Shown in pieces: positions 14,231-26,321 of a DNA stretch of 64,000 nucleotides. This stretch comes from Syngnathus acus (taxonomy: Eukaryota; Chordata; Actinopteri; Syngnathiformes; Syngnathidae). The stretch spans positions 1,051,001 to 1,115,000 of the forward strand of contig NC_051095.1 of NCBI RefSeq assembly GCF_901709675.1. The letters are read 5' to 3'. Within the stretch, counting starts at the first letter, position 1, and each line of letters begins with the position of its first letter. A model generated the notes under the pieces. The model saw only the letters and a program-made list of their open reading frames with translations. It had not been told where the DNA came from and ran no database searches. A program made the position numbers and the translations under genes.

Positions 14231-16048
14231 TTAGACTTTGCCGTCGGCGCTGCGACGCTTGAGCTTCTCGGGGTTGTTAGAAGCCATGTGCGAGAAGTCT
14301 CTGAAGATGTGCTGGCAAGTTTCGTCACCTGTGCGACACAAGAGAGGTAAAACCAATTACCCAAAAAATATGAAGAGTACAAGAACACATAAATAACCCC
14401 CAAGAAGCCGACTGATAGGAATCATCCATAAATAAGCCCCCAAGAAGTCTGCGGATAGAAACGTAAAGTGCCACTAGATGGCGCTGCCGTCTCGAAATGT
14501 ACGCAGAAGAAGAGCGTGTTGCCGGAAAAAAGTGGAAGCCACCCGTAAGTCAACGAGCAAACTTGTTAAGACTAAAGACAGGCGTTCAGACGGTAACAAC
14601 GTTTCCCAAAAGCTAGACAGGATCAATTGTCATCTCTCAAAGTCCCACTTTGCGTCTATTTGAGGTTGGCCTCGAAGCGGGACAAGTAGGAAGCAGCACG
14701 CGTGCGCACAAATGCACTTTACCTGGTAGTTTGCGGCAGGTGGCACGCTGCACAAACGGGTGAGACAAGAAGCATGACTCAGGCGTGCAAAGACACACAA
14801 AGTCACAAATGCTGACCGCCAGGGTCTCTTTGTTTAGTTTTTAAACAAGCACACACAAAACCAGGTTACAAGAAGCAAGCCTGAAAAGCAAAAACACAAC
14901 GCTTGAGCACAAAGGCTGCAACTGACTAACTACCCGTTTCATTCCATTTTCACAGTGTTTTGACATTTTGGCCCTTTCAAAGAGCCATACGCTGAAGTGG
15001 AAGAAGGAATGGTGATCATAGAAGACTCTTTGTTGTACCGTCATGGATTCTGAGCGAGAAACCGGATTTTCACGCTTTCCCTAAGAAGGCGGAGTTCCCT
15101 TTACACCCCATCTCCAATGACATTTGCAACAGTATAAATACGCAGAGTAAAAAAAAAAAGGTGACACTGCAAAACCAGTGTGAAGGAAAAAAAGAAAAAA
15201 AAAAAGCCCCTTTCTGTCAGACTTGTTGAACTACTCATTTTGTGCTCCCACTTATATGGTTCTTGAAAGCCTGGAGGCTCTTCCTGGATTGGACCTGCCC
15301 GCTCCCTGCCCCGGTGCCCCCAGCCGGCGCCTGCCCCTTGGAGAGACCTGATTTTCCTAGGGATCCATCCAGCTCCTGCATCTCCCTGTTCATCTTGGCG
15401 ATTCGGAGTCTGCGGGGATAAAAAGAGCATCGGGCAAGTTTTCCCTTTCGCCATCAAGGGGCAAATTTTTGTTCCTGATGCTCACAAAGTGACAATGTCG
15501 GCGTTGGCGTTATCCACGGCGATCGTGATGGGGTCCTTTTGGGTTTTGTCTCTGGCGTTGTAGTCCGCGCCTCGTTTCAGGAAGAGGCACACCAGCCTGA
15601 GTTCACACACAAGCCCGTATAAAATTGAAATGTAGCACTATTGGCCCTACTAGCTCGTTCCTGTGGAAACGTTGAATTAGCTTGCTAGCTGTTACACGTC
15701 AAGAACCTACCTGGGCTTGTCTATAGAACTACTTTAAGACTACAAATGTCTTCCAACGCTCCAGTTTTGACTGACTGTTGCGAATATGCTAACAGACCGT
15801 TCGCTAATATGCTAACAGTTGGTCTGCTAACATACAGCAAGAGTACAAAATGCTTTTTAACTCGGTGCCGTGTGGTCGCAAAGGCTAAGATGCTCACGGT
15901 TGTTATGCTAATTGGAAGATACGAGCTGACAAAGTTATAAGAAGAAGAATTGACCCAATGCTAGAAATATCGGATAACAGATATTCAGCAGTTCTTTTCA
16001 AAAACGGACATCATTAGCCAAGTGTTGTCTTTCCATTACAGACACGCA

Positions 16049-16092
<44 letters not shown>

Positions 16093-19000
16093 TACCCGGT
16101 GTGACCCAATATGGTGGCGTGGTGAAGCGGACCTCTCCCATTTCTGTCCGCCTGGTTGACGTCAGCGCCGTTCTGCAGCAGGAATTCGCACGCCGCCAGA
16201 GCATTCTGCTCGGAGAGGAAGGGAGGAAGGAAGGTGGGAAGGAAGGAAGGAAGGAAGGAAGGAAGAAAAAAAAAAGCTTCCCAACAATGGGCGGCCGGTG
16301 CGGAGGCGCACTCCGGAGGAACCCTCACCACCGAGACGGCCTGGATCAGCGGCGTGCAGGCCTCCTCGGCCGCGTTGACCCAGTTGACGTTGGCGCCGTG
16401 GGCCAACGCGTCGGCCATGACGGGGAAGTTCTGCAGGGCGGCCGCGCGGTACAGCAGCGCCCCGGAATGAAGGCCGCTCAGATCCTCCTCTTCGTCATTG
16501 GCATCTAAGGTACAACACAAATATTGATAGCGTGGGGAACTTGTTTTTTTTTTCTTTTTTTTTTTTAAACGTGCGTGAACGCCGACCTCTGCGGGACCCC
16601 ATGTTGTGCTCTTGGACCTCAATCGGGCTTGACACTAAGGAGAGAGAGAGAGAGAGAAAGACGTGTGACGAGGCAGGCGTCTCGTCGGCGGTTCCGTCGT
16701 GCGTTACCCGATCGCGGCAGGGTGGCTCGGCTCGGTTTGGGTTTGAGCGGCGGTCGCTGCGCGCTGCGGTCTTGCGTGGCCGCCCTGTTCCTTTTATCGC
16801 CAGGACGCTTCTGCCACGTGTTCTGACCCGTCTCCGGCAGCTTTTGGATGAACTTCTTGTCCACGTATTTGGAGCGGATCCAGGCCTCCTTGTCCCCCCT
16901 GTTGAGCCGCATATCGGGGAAGGCTCTCGTCAGGGGCTTTCAAACAGATTGGAATGACGAGTGCAACGACACCGGTTGCTTCAAACGAGGAAGCAATGTT
17001 GCGCCGTAATGTGCCGACGGCCCAAAAACGCCACGTAGCTGATGCCAGAATTGTGTGGGCTTCTGAGCTGGAACCTGCCCAAAGCTACCTGGGACTGGAA
17101 GCGAGGGGCTTCTTCAAGGTGATCTGGTCAATCCGGGCCTCGTAGATGCCGTTGATGACGCCGTTGCCCAATTCGCACATCAGCTGCAAGGCACACCGAG
17201 ACCTCGGTCATCTCCAGCCGCTCACGCGAGAAGAGAATCCCTTACCTTAATGAGTTCTGGCTCCCACGAGTCCAGCGTGAGGGAGCGCACTTTGGAGAAG
17301 TGGACCCCCAGGCTCCTGAAAGAGAGCAAGTTGGTGCGCCTGGGCCTGCGCGAGTCCAGGCGCCTGCATACCTGTGTATGCCCGAGCACACGATGCACAG
17401 AGTGATGCCGAGGTTGATGGAAGCCCAGTCGGGATCCGGCGCGGCGCAGTCGCAGCACTCGCCGTTCCCGGCAATGGCCCGGACCTCCTCCAAGGCCTTG
17501 AAGCCCTCGTCCCCTTCGCCGTCGGCGGGGTTCCCCGTCGACACCGAGCTGCGGCGCTGCCGCTGCGAGACACGGCCACACGGTCGACGAGGGGAGGCGA
17601 CGAGGCGCGTCTCACCGCCGGCCGGCAAATTCTCACCGGACTGCGTTGGAGCTCCCTGCGCTCGTGGTAGGCCGAGGCGATGCTGTTCTGCACGGCGCCG
17701 ATCCACGTCTGCTGCTGCCTCTCCGAGTCGGCCTGTAACAGACAGCTTCTGCGCCCGCCTTAGAGTCGGCCGGCGGGGACTCGGTTGTCGCCGGGCGGGA
17801 CTCACTTGGACGGGGAGACCACTTCCAAACAGAAGCGCCGCTCGCTCTCGCCGTTGGGCTTGACCGTGCACAGACGCAAGTCCTCCACCACCACCGTGGG
17901 CTGGTCCTGAGAGACGAGCAGACCGCCTGCGTTCCCCTTTTCGCCCAAAGCAACAAGCCTCCTCTTTGTTTGCTTACCTTGAATTTCTTCTGATACACCA
18001 GCTGATTCTTCTGAATGGAGAACCAACGCCTGAGGGAGGGAGGGAGACATGAGAAGAAGAAAAGATCACAAGAGATCTTTTTTTTTTTTTTTTTAAACCT
18101 GTTCCATGTCTTGAAGGCGTTGCTGGCCCGTTTGTAGAGGTAGCCTTCCATGGCAACTCCGTCGGCGGCGTCCGGTTTGAAGTCCATGATGGAGTCGTCG
18201 TAGGAAACATCCTGGAAAGCCCCGAATCCATTTTTAGCTGACTTGATGCCTTTTGAAACTCCAGAATGCAATTCTCCTCAAAAATATGCTCAAGAGCTGA
18301 CGTAGAACTTGAAATTGAAAAATGACGTCGTTTGAACTCTTTCACTGCCATTGACGCATATAGACGTCAAAGTTGTATTGTTGAAAAAGCGTCCAGATCT
18401 TCAGAATTTGAAGTTGCGATGCTTTGAATGAACCTTTTTCTTGATGGCGGCGTGCCTTTGCTCCATGTCCCTCTTCTCTCGGGCTGAATTCAGGACAAAC
18501 TGCCGATGCTGTTGAAACAGAGCAAAAAGGCAAGATGGAGGGAGGCAAGCCGCTCATTCTCGTCTTCTCCTTGCATCCGATGACGACAAGTTCATTTCCT
18601 GTCTTTTGACAGACGGACGGACGGACGGACGGACGGAGTGTGTGATCTTGTGAACTATTTCCTGTTGTTGCTGGCTCTTTCCTGTCACGCTGGCAAGTCG
18701 TGTGCCATGCAAATGCTCTCAGGAAACCTTTGAAATCATCGCAGTCATGACAAGAACCACTTTTCAGATCCAACATTCAAATTGGAATATCACAAGAGTC
18801 AAATTATCGTTTTTTTGGGGGTTTTTTTACGTTCACTTCGGAAAGATGCATGTTTTCAAGTCATACTTTCAAGATTGATGACAATGATGTTGTTTATTAA
18901 GTCTTATTTTCCATCTAAAGATCTACATGAGCCATATTGGATATTTAAGAATGATATATGTAATATATAATAAATAAAATGTAATAATATATCGTCCTAT

Positions 19001-21909
19001 ATATATAATATATATATATATACATATATATGTATGTGTATATATATATATGTGAATACAGTTGTAGATATATTTAAATATTTGAGAGAAAAAAAGTTGT
19101 AATGCATGAATATAGTGGGTTTTTTTTTTTCCAAAAACAACAACAACAGCAATCATCATAATTACCTCTTCACTTAGTTTTTGCCGATAATGGTCCAGTT
19201 CTGCCAAGGACTGGTAGCCATTCTGGAACAGCTGGGCCTGAGCGTCCATTAGCGACAACATCTAAAAATAGAAAAAACGCAGAGTATTTCATTTTGCCCA
19301 ACAAAATATGGATGAGATCAAATGTGATGCACGCATTTTTAAAAAGGTGACAAGGTTGCACTCACGGCCATCAACAGTTCCGTCTTCTTTTTGGCTTCGA
19401 TGATGTTAATCTGCGAGAAAAAGACAAAAGAGCTCCGCTTAAAAAGTGCGGCCTCGAAACCTGTCGCCATGTCTTTGCTGACCTCCAGGACGTAGTCGAG
19501 GGCGCCCGATCGGTAGGCCCGGCGGGCGTTGAGCAGCGCGCCGCTGGCCTCCTCCACCTCGTGAGGCTTCCCGCGAGGCGCCTGAGCGTTCCTGGCTAGC
19601 GCCCCCTCCAGGGACTCGCTGCTACGCTCAAACTCCTTACGCGCGTCCTTGAAGCGCCGCACGTCTCTGGAGAGAACGCCAAATTGTGAAGGTGAGTGAC
19701 CCACCGACCGCCACGCTGAAATTGAACATCTCCTCACTCTTTGACAAATGTCTGGAGCTTCGTCTTGACCGACTTCTGCGTGATGTCAATCACCTCCTGA
19801 AAGGACAACGTACATGCAAGTTGAATATGGTCCAAGATGACTTCTAACTATTTAGTGCCCGAGCAGCGAACCGAATTTTGCACTAACGTCACACCTGAAG
19901 CAAAATTTGATATTTTCAAAAGTAGAGTAGTTTATCAGAGCCCTACCAAATTTTGCTCTCACGTCACCCCTGGCAAAAAATTGGATATTTTAAAGTTGCC
20001 ATACAAGAAAAGAGTGTAACGCCCCCCAGAGTGGTTTATCAGAGCCCTACCAAATTTTTCACTAACATTACACCTGGTGAAACATTTTATATTTTAAAGT
20101 CGCCATACAAAAAAGGGAAGTAGTTAATCAGAGCCCTACCAAATTTTGCACCAATGTCACATCTGGCGAAAAATGTGATATTTTAGTCGCCGTACAAAAA
20201 GGGTCTGTTTTGGCGAGTTCGACCCGAGACTACAAAAATTGTGTACAGATGTACGTGCAAAAAAAGAAATATTTGAAACAAACCGCTCACCCCCTGCGCG
20301 TCCAAGATGACGGACAGTTTTTGGGAAAATTTCTGCAAGCATTCCTGTAAGAAGAAAAACAACATTATTGCACAGTTGGCGATCAGCGCGCGGTTCTCAC
20401 CTCCATGGTGGTGTCCCCGGAGCAGTGCTGTCCCAGACTCTGGAGGCCCGTCACAAAGCTCTTGCTGGTCTGCTGGTAGACTCGGCCGGCCTCCAGCATG
20501 GCCTGGCATTGTTTCACCAGCTGCCACACAAAAGCGCGCGTGCTGACAAATTGCTACTTCCGTTTTTTTTTTTTTGTACGGTATATGTCAACAGACATTT
20601 TGTCTGCAGGTGGCCCATTTAGAGGCAATGCAAGAAGCTGCTTTGATTGGCCATGACTAAAGTTAACTGTGACCACTCTCACAGCGGCGCAGTCCTCCCT
20701 CTCGCAGATCCGCCGCCCACTAAATGACCAACATTGTCGTCTAGCCAGCTCGTCTAAATTAACTGGGCAGGGTATACAATCATTCAAAGATTGAGCCCTA
20801 TGATTTTGTTCTTAAAATACACAAAACTTTTTTTTCCCTCATATTACAACTTAAATTTAGAATAAATGAATATGTAACAATTTTATTCACACAAACCTCA
20901 CCTTGTCTAATCGGGTCTCGAGTTCACCCACATCAGCTTGGACGGCTTCAATTTCCGCTCTGAAATGCACGCACGCACACACACAGGCAATTTTATTTTT
21001 TTGAATTAGCAACCAGCAATTTTTTTAATTAGCAACATTACTTTTGTATGCATTTTTTCCAGTTTTTTTTTTTTTCAGAAATATGCTTTTTTTTTTTCCT
21101 TTTTGGGAATTTTCCTGAAACTTTTTTCAATAAACATTTGACCCTACATGTCATATATGTCACACATCAATTTGATTCTGCTTTATAATACATCATGCAA
21201 CCGATGTATTCCTTTACATTCTCTTTCCGTATGTTTCGATATTTACATTTTCAATACTGTAAAGAGGAGAAGTACAAAATGGGGAAAGCTTATTTCTTGT
21301 GTCAATGCCGGTGCGGTTTCACACTTCCTGCAGCGCTCGGCTTGCTTCCTGTTCACCTCAACTGTCACCTGGCAACACAAGGCTGTGCTCTTTTTCAAGT
21401 AACAAAATGGCCACACTGCCATATACACCCCCACTTTTGTCCAACTTTTGTGGCATCTTTGTATTTCTGCTTTCTCTGTTCTCTTTCTGTGTGTGTGTGT
21501 GTGGGGGGGCAAGTTTGAAAGATGCCAGATCAGCTGCAAAGCACAATACTGACTGACTCAGACCCAGGGCACACCCAAAATCTGCTCTTGCTTTCTTATA
21601 TGCTTGCAACAGCACCATTTAGCACTACTTGCCTTGACATATGCTTCCACTTTATGGCTTTACATGCATATTATTAAATACAGTACTATTATTACATTAC
21701 AAAAATCTCACGACACTCTACCAAATTGTCACAAAAATATATTTAGGGGCCTAGGGAAAACCGATTTGAGTCAAAAACTTAGTTTTGATTGAAAAGATGT
21801 GCATACACACACACACACGCACACCTAACCTATCACAAGACAAGGGCTTTTGTTACCTGAAGCGTGGGGAATCTTTCAAACACTCCTCAAAGTCCACTTT
21901 TATAGTCAT
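14231..21909 (-). CDS. acap1: ACAP1, ArfGAP with coiled-coil/BAR, ankyrin repeats and PH domain
   Basis: Twenty-two coding exons in consistent phase give 741 aa (human ACAP1 about 740, from memory). From the 5' end: 21909-21857, 20959-20902, 20520-20401, 20344-20291, 19796-19738, 19666-19483, 19410-19366, 19261-19166, 18508-18434, 18211-18099, 18029-17978, 17906-17806, 17748-17637, 17562-17372, 17315-17246, 17183-17089, 16898-16708, 16504-16329, 16205-16096, 15596-15486, 15409-15348 and 14328-14231. The BAR domain spans about 1-225 (MTIKVDFEECLKDSPRFR start). The PH domain is near 265-360 (MEGYLYKRASNAFKTW). The ArfGAP zinc finger is CX2CX16CX2C near 405-430 with the catalytic Arg in SGIHRSLG. 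Ankyrin repeats span about 570-690 (ALAHGANVNWVN, NGADVNQADRNGRGPLH). It activates GTP hydrolysis on ARF6 and binds endosomal cargo. The linker between ArfGAP and ankyrin repeats is the most diverged part. Confidence 0.96.
16052..16089 (+). repeat. (GT)n microsatellite beside the acap1 exon 19 donor
   Basis: About 19 GT units end six bases from the minus-strand donor of the exon at 16205-16096, so the repeat lies at the very start of the following intron in transcript orientation (as (AC)n). Confidence 0.95.
16214..16264 (+). repeat. (GGAA)n microsatellite beside the acap1 exon 19 acceptor
   Basis: An imperfect GGAA/GGGA run lies within ten bases of the minus-strand acceptor. In transcript orientation it reads (TTCC)n and forms the polypyrimidine tract of the exon at 16205-16096. 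Confidence 0.9.
18612..18637 (+). repeat. (GGAC)n short tandem repeat in an acap1 intron
   Basis: About six GGAC/ACGG units in the intron between the exons at 19261-19166 and 18508-18434. Confidence 0.9.
18955..19085. repeat. AT-dinucleotide-rich block in an acap1 intron
   Basis: Dense TATATA sequence with only occasional G or C lies in the same intron as the GGAC repeat, about 100 bases downstream of an exon in transcript orientation. Confidence 0.8.
19870..20215 (+). repeat. Four diverged tandem units in an acap1 intron
   Basis: Units begin ACCGAATTTTGCAC (19870), ACCAAATTTTGCTC (19945), ACCAAATTTTTCAC (20049) and ACCAAATTTTGCAC (20138). Each continues with a TCACACCTGG-like motif, then GATATTTT and a GCCATACAAAAAA-like motif. 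TATCAGAGCCCT-like sequence joins units. Spacing varies from 75 to 104 bases. They lie between acap1 exons 4 and 5. Confidence 0.75.
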
Positions 21910-23060
21910 AATCCTCTTCGTTTGGACGCAAAAAAACCCAAAAAACAAATATAAAGTATATTAAATAAATCCAACTTCGTCGTGGCAAGGTTTACTTTGT
22001 CATTTCGTTTCCTGCAGTTCCTGGACTTGTTTAATTTGTGCGCCTAGTGTGCACGATAGATCTCGACCGACGTTTGACGCGTCATCGGAACACACACGCG
22101 CTCGCACACGCGCTCATAGGGGTGTGTTTTTCTTGTCTGCCAACGAGTTTTTCTTCCCACGCAAAATCTAACACCGCCCAGAGTGCGCGATAACAAACAA
22201 GATGCAAACACACACACACAAAAAAAAAAACCCACGTACTTTGCCTTGATGCCACATGACTGACGTCACGCACCCCGGAATTGAGTCACATGACTCGGAT
22301 GAGCCATGACGGCGCTTTCTGTCGTGTGCAGTATTTGTTTTGGGCAAATTTCGTGTCGAAGATTCTTTGTGGAAAATAAGCGTCTGAAGCCATGCAGTGT
22401 CAAATTGATCGTTAACTGTACAATTTGTCAAAATATAGGGTATGGAAAATGCTTTTTAAATGCCCTCTAAAATAGGAGTTTTGATTTTTAGTACCACCCG
22501 TGTTCTTTCTTTTCCTATACAATAGGTAAAGTATTACGCCGAGAGCTCTGAATGCCACGCGAATGACGTCACGCACCCATGCCAACAGAACCCTGAAGAG
22601 TCACGTGATTTTGAGCTCGCTCGACGAACGTGTCGAGCTCCCTCTGCTGATCAAAAGCAGGCTCAACTCGTCATAAATATTCACTTTCTGCTAAAAAACA
22701 ACAAAAGCATAGATAGGTAGACGAATGAAATGATTGACCTTTTTGACACATCGTATGCAAATAATTATCTTGGTCGGGTTTTCAAAACAGTATCTTTGAA
22801 TGGTGACATACTTCCGGTTGCATGCTTTTATTCTGAAGAAAGTAAGCATGTTTCCGTTTATGTGACGCATCTTGTTGGGTTTGACTCCCCCACCCTCTCC
22901 GCGTGAAGCAGGAGCTGAGTGGCGTTTTCTCCAACCACTGCCCCTCGACCCCCACGCCCCCCGCCCCACAATGCGGCGGTGAAGTGGCGGAGAGCCCGGG
23001 AGACGGAGCTCGGACGGTGGCTCGACCAAGCCCCCACCCCGCCCCTCCTCCGGATCCACG
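21910..23060. promoter_or_regulatory. Shared head-to-head promoter region of acap1 and agfg2
   Basis: The start codons of acap1 (minus) and agfg2 (plus) are 1,151 bases apart with no other gene between them. Two identical GACGTCACGCACCC motifs (22262-22275 and 22566-22579) each contain the CRE octamer TGACGTCA, at 22261-22268 and 22564-22571. E-box-like TCACATGACTC (near 22286) and GTCACGTGA (near 22601) are nearby. The agfg2 side becomes GC-rich from about 22900. A bidirectional promoter is inferred from geometry; start sites are unknown. Confidence 0.5.
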
Positions 23061-26000
23061 ATGTCGAACCGCAAGCACCGGGACAACCAGGAGATTTGCG
23101 CACGCAAGGTCCGGGAGCTGGCCCAGTCCGGAGTAAACAAACATTGCTTCGAGTGCAACCAGCCCGGTGTGACGTACACGGACGTGACCGTGGGCACCTT
23201 CGTGTGCACCTCGTGCTCCGGAATGCTGTGAGTAGCATCTGCACTCAGCCCCGTGTCATGCAATTGTTGTTGCAGCAGAGTGGAGCGAAAGTGGCAGGCA
23301 GGCAGACAGCCAGCCAGGCAGGCCCGGAGATTGCAGCACCGTCGCACACGCTGGTGCAATCGCGAGAGGTGCTTTCCACGCATGTTGACACACTCTCTGT
23401 CTTCCCACAGCCATTTAAAACCAGTCCTCGGGTGCAAGGTTTGTTTCTTGCCGTCCCTTCCAGCAGCTCCTCTGGAGTGTGGGCGTGTGTATGTTGATAT
23501 GTGTGGACACGTTGATTTTGCATGTCCAGCCCACTCCTCGCACTCCACGGGAAGGCCGGCCCGGGGAACCACTCACTGTTGTGTTTCAGCGTTGAGTCGA
23601 TATTCTTGATCTCCAGCCTCAAGACCGGGACGCACTAGCAGAACAATTGCGTCGACCAGCGCGGCTTTGCCTCGGTAGTAACATGTACTGTCCTACTCTT
23701 CGTGAGGACGCTAAGCTTGACATGAAGGATATCGAATAATCGTCGGTTTGAGCATCGATCCAGTCGTTTTATTACTAACGCGCTCTTTGTCCGCACAAGG
23801 TGCATTTCTGCACACGTCTACACACTAAAATGAGGTAAAACTACAAGTGAGGACAAAGAGTACACTAGTAGATGGAGCTTAAACTGGATAATGCTCACAC
23901 AGACTTCCGTAGAAAGCATGGATGAAGATTCCCACACATCAGAAGATCCCAACACATGTTTCCACGCCCACCTGCTGTTTCCTCTGGCCGGAATGACAAC
24001 ATATGAATTCCGCTTGTGTTTTTTTTTTTTTTTTATCCACTCGCCATCCTACCCCAGGCGAGGCCTCAACCCTCCGCACAGGGTCAAGTCCATCTCCATG
24101 ACGACCTTCTCCCAACAGGAAGTGGAATTCCTCCAAAACCACGGCAACCAGGTGAGTGAGGCTGCAGCAAACCAGCCGCCGAATCCTCCAAAAACGTCGG
24201 TCCGCCTTCTCTCGGGCTCTCCGGCATCGCAGCCGGAGGATTGCGGGCGATCACAAACTACTGATGTCTGTCCTCAGGTCGGCAGGAGGACGTGGCTGTG
24301 CGCCTTTGAGCCCAAGACAGATGGCTGCTCCGACATGAAGGACTCGCAGAAGTTCAAAGAGTTCCTGCAGGACAAATACGAGAAGAAGAAATGGTGAGCC
24401 GACACCCGAACACACATTCGCACAAAACATAAATAGTCAATAAATAAATAAATAAGGGAAAAAACACAAATAAATAAACAAAAATAAATAAACATAAATT
24501 AATAAAAAACCATAATAAGTACAAAAAACATTTTCAGGGGTTAACATCCCACATCCGGCATCGTCAGACTTTGGTTTTTTGGAGGCGGAGCCAAGAGGTC
24601 CCTTTTCCCGCAGCTTGTCACCTTTGGGACCACGTTGTCCCATCCAGTGACGTTCACCCCGTTTGTTCTTGCAGGCATTTTTCCAAAAATAAGAACCGGA
24701 GAGATGTGGAGGGACCTTGGAGCCCAGGTGTCCAGACCGTCCTGGTTCACGGCCCACTTGCCGGCCAGCCCCTTCACAACTTGCCTCCCAACGCCCGGCC
24801 CGCCAGGACGCTGGTGAGAGAGTCTCCCGGTCGCCGGTCGGGACGCCGACGACTCAGCCGCCGAGCTTTTCTTGCAGTCGCAGATGGCGCAGTGGGATCG
24901 AGCCTCGCCCGCTGACGCCCGGCCCGACGCCTTCACCGCGCGGCCCACGCGCTCCCAAAGCTTCCGGGATCCGTCGCTGAAAGGTATCGTCGCCGGCGGA
25001 ACCGTTTGACGACCATACCTTTTCAAAATGTTTTTTCCTTCCGTAGAACAGAACGTGTGCGGGATTGAGAGACAGCGGCCGGGCTCGTTAACTTCAGCTC
25101 ACCCGCCTTCCTTCCCCGCCCTCCCCCGTCCTTCAGGTGGGCGTCCTAACGGCGTTCTGCTCCCTCTTGATGGGTCCTTTCAGATTAACGCCCTTTTCTG
25201 CCTTGTGTCTTCTTGACCTCGTAGCCGCTAGTTCTTTCAAAAAACACTTCACGTTAGGTAAGACCCGTCCCACCGGTGCATTTGCTGTCTGCTGAACGTC
25301 CGTAAGCTACGTGGCTCACGCATCGAGTCCTTCGCCGCGCCGGTCCTCGCGTTGCTATTTTTAGGCGGCCGCGGCTGCTGCCTGTGGTCAGCGGTGGGCT
25401 GCTGATATTTCACTCGGCGTCGGCGGCAAAGCACTTAAAAATAAATATGTGGGGCACCGCTGTAATCCGGCAGTGCCTACACATTAGCTTTTCCAAAAAT
25501 ACTCCTTAGTGTCGCTCCACAACGGCCGCTAGTCGCACGTATTGAACACGTGGAACGAGTTTGCTATTTCAAGGTGATTTCCAGAGTATAGCTAATTGCT
25601 TACTTTTTAATAAAACAAAATACTACTTTTAAAAAAGTAATAATACAAATTTTACTGCTCAGGGAACAAAAAAGACTGCATGCTGTGTTGTGGCCAATGG
25701 TTGCTGCACGCTGAGATGCTAACCATGCTAACCCCTCCTTTTTTTTTTTTACTGTTGCGATGGTGTTTGTGTGCTGAAACAACATAGTAGAAAACTTGCT
25801 CGACTATAGAGAGTCGAACATATTCACCACATCGTCGGTTCAGCGCTTGCACACTTTGTATTAGCAAGCTGATCTGTTAGTATTTCAATTTGATTTTGAG
25901 CGTGTAGCTAGTTGATAACAAGTGGAAACAAAAGAGAGGCTTTATCAGCTGCTAGCATGCTCTGTGGCTAATGTCCGCTACCCGCTAAGATGCTAACCTT

Positions 26001-26289
26001 GCCGGTCTTTGTTTTTTGTGTCTATTTTCTTTGTATCTCCGCTTGCAGCATGAAAACTTGCCCTGACTAAGCACTTAGGGTGTTTGTTTGTATTCACGTT
26101 GGGATGTTGGTGTTTGATGATCTTTGTCCGGGGCTTTTTCCTCTTATTTTTCTTTTTTTTTGTGTCGGTCCCAGGTCGCACGGTGTCAACATCGGGCGCC
26201 ACGGGGCCCTTCAGAGCCTTCCCCAAATCTCTCAGCTTGGACTTTGGAGGTCTGAAACAGCTGCAGCCCCCTCTTCCTCACTCTCTATC

Positions 26290-26321
<32 letters not shown>

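Noticed and set aside
16899-16942. Upstream extension of the acap1 exon at 16898 (reading PLTRAFPDMRLN)
   Set aside because: The acceptor at its start would be phase 0, while the previous exon ends in phase 2. The acceptor directly before GGGGGACAAGG fits the phase and the human protein.
22691-23572. 293-aa minus-strand frame opposite agfg2 exon 1
   Set aside because: It spans a promoter, an exon and an intron on the other strand, has no family resemblance, and owes its length to local GC content.
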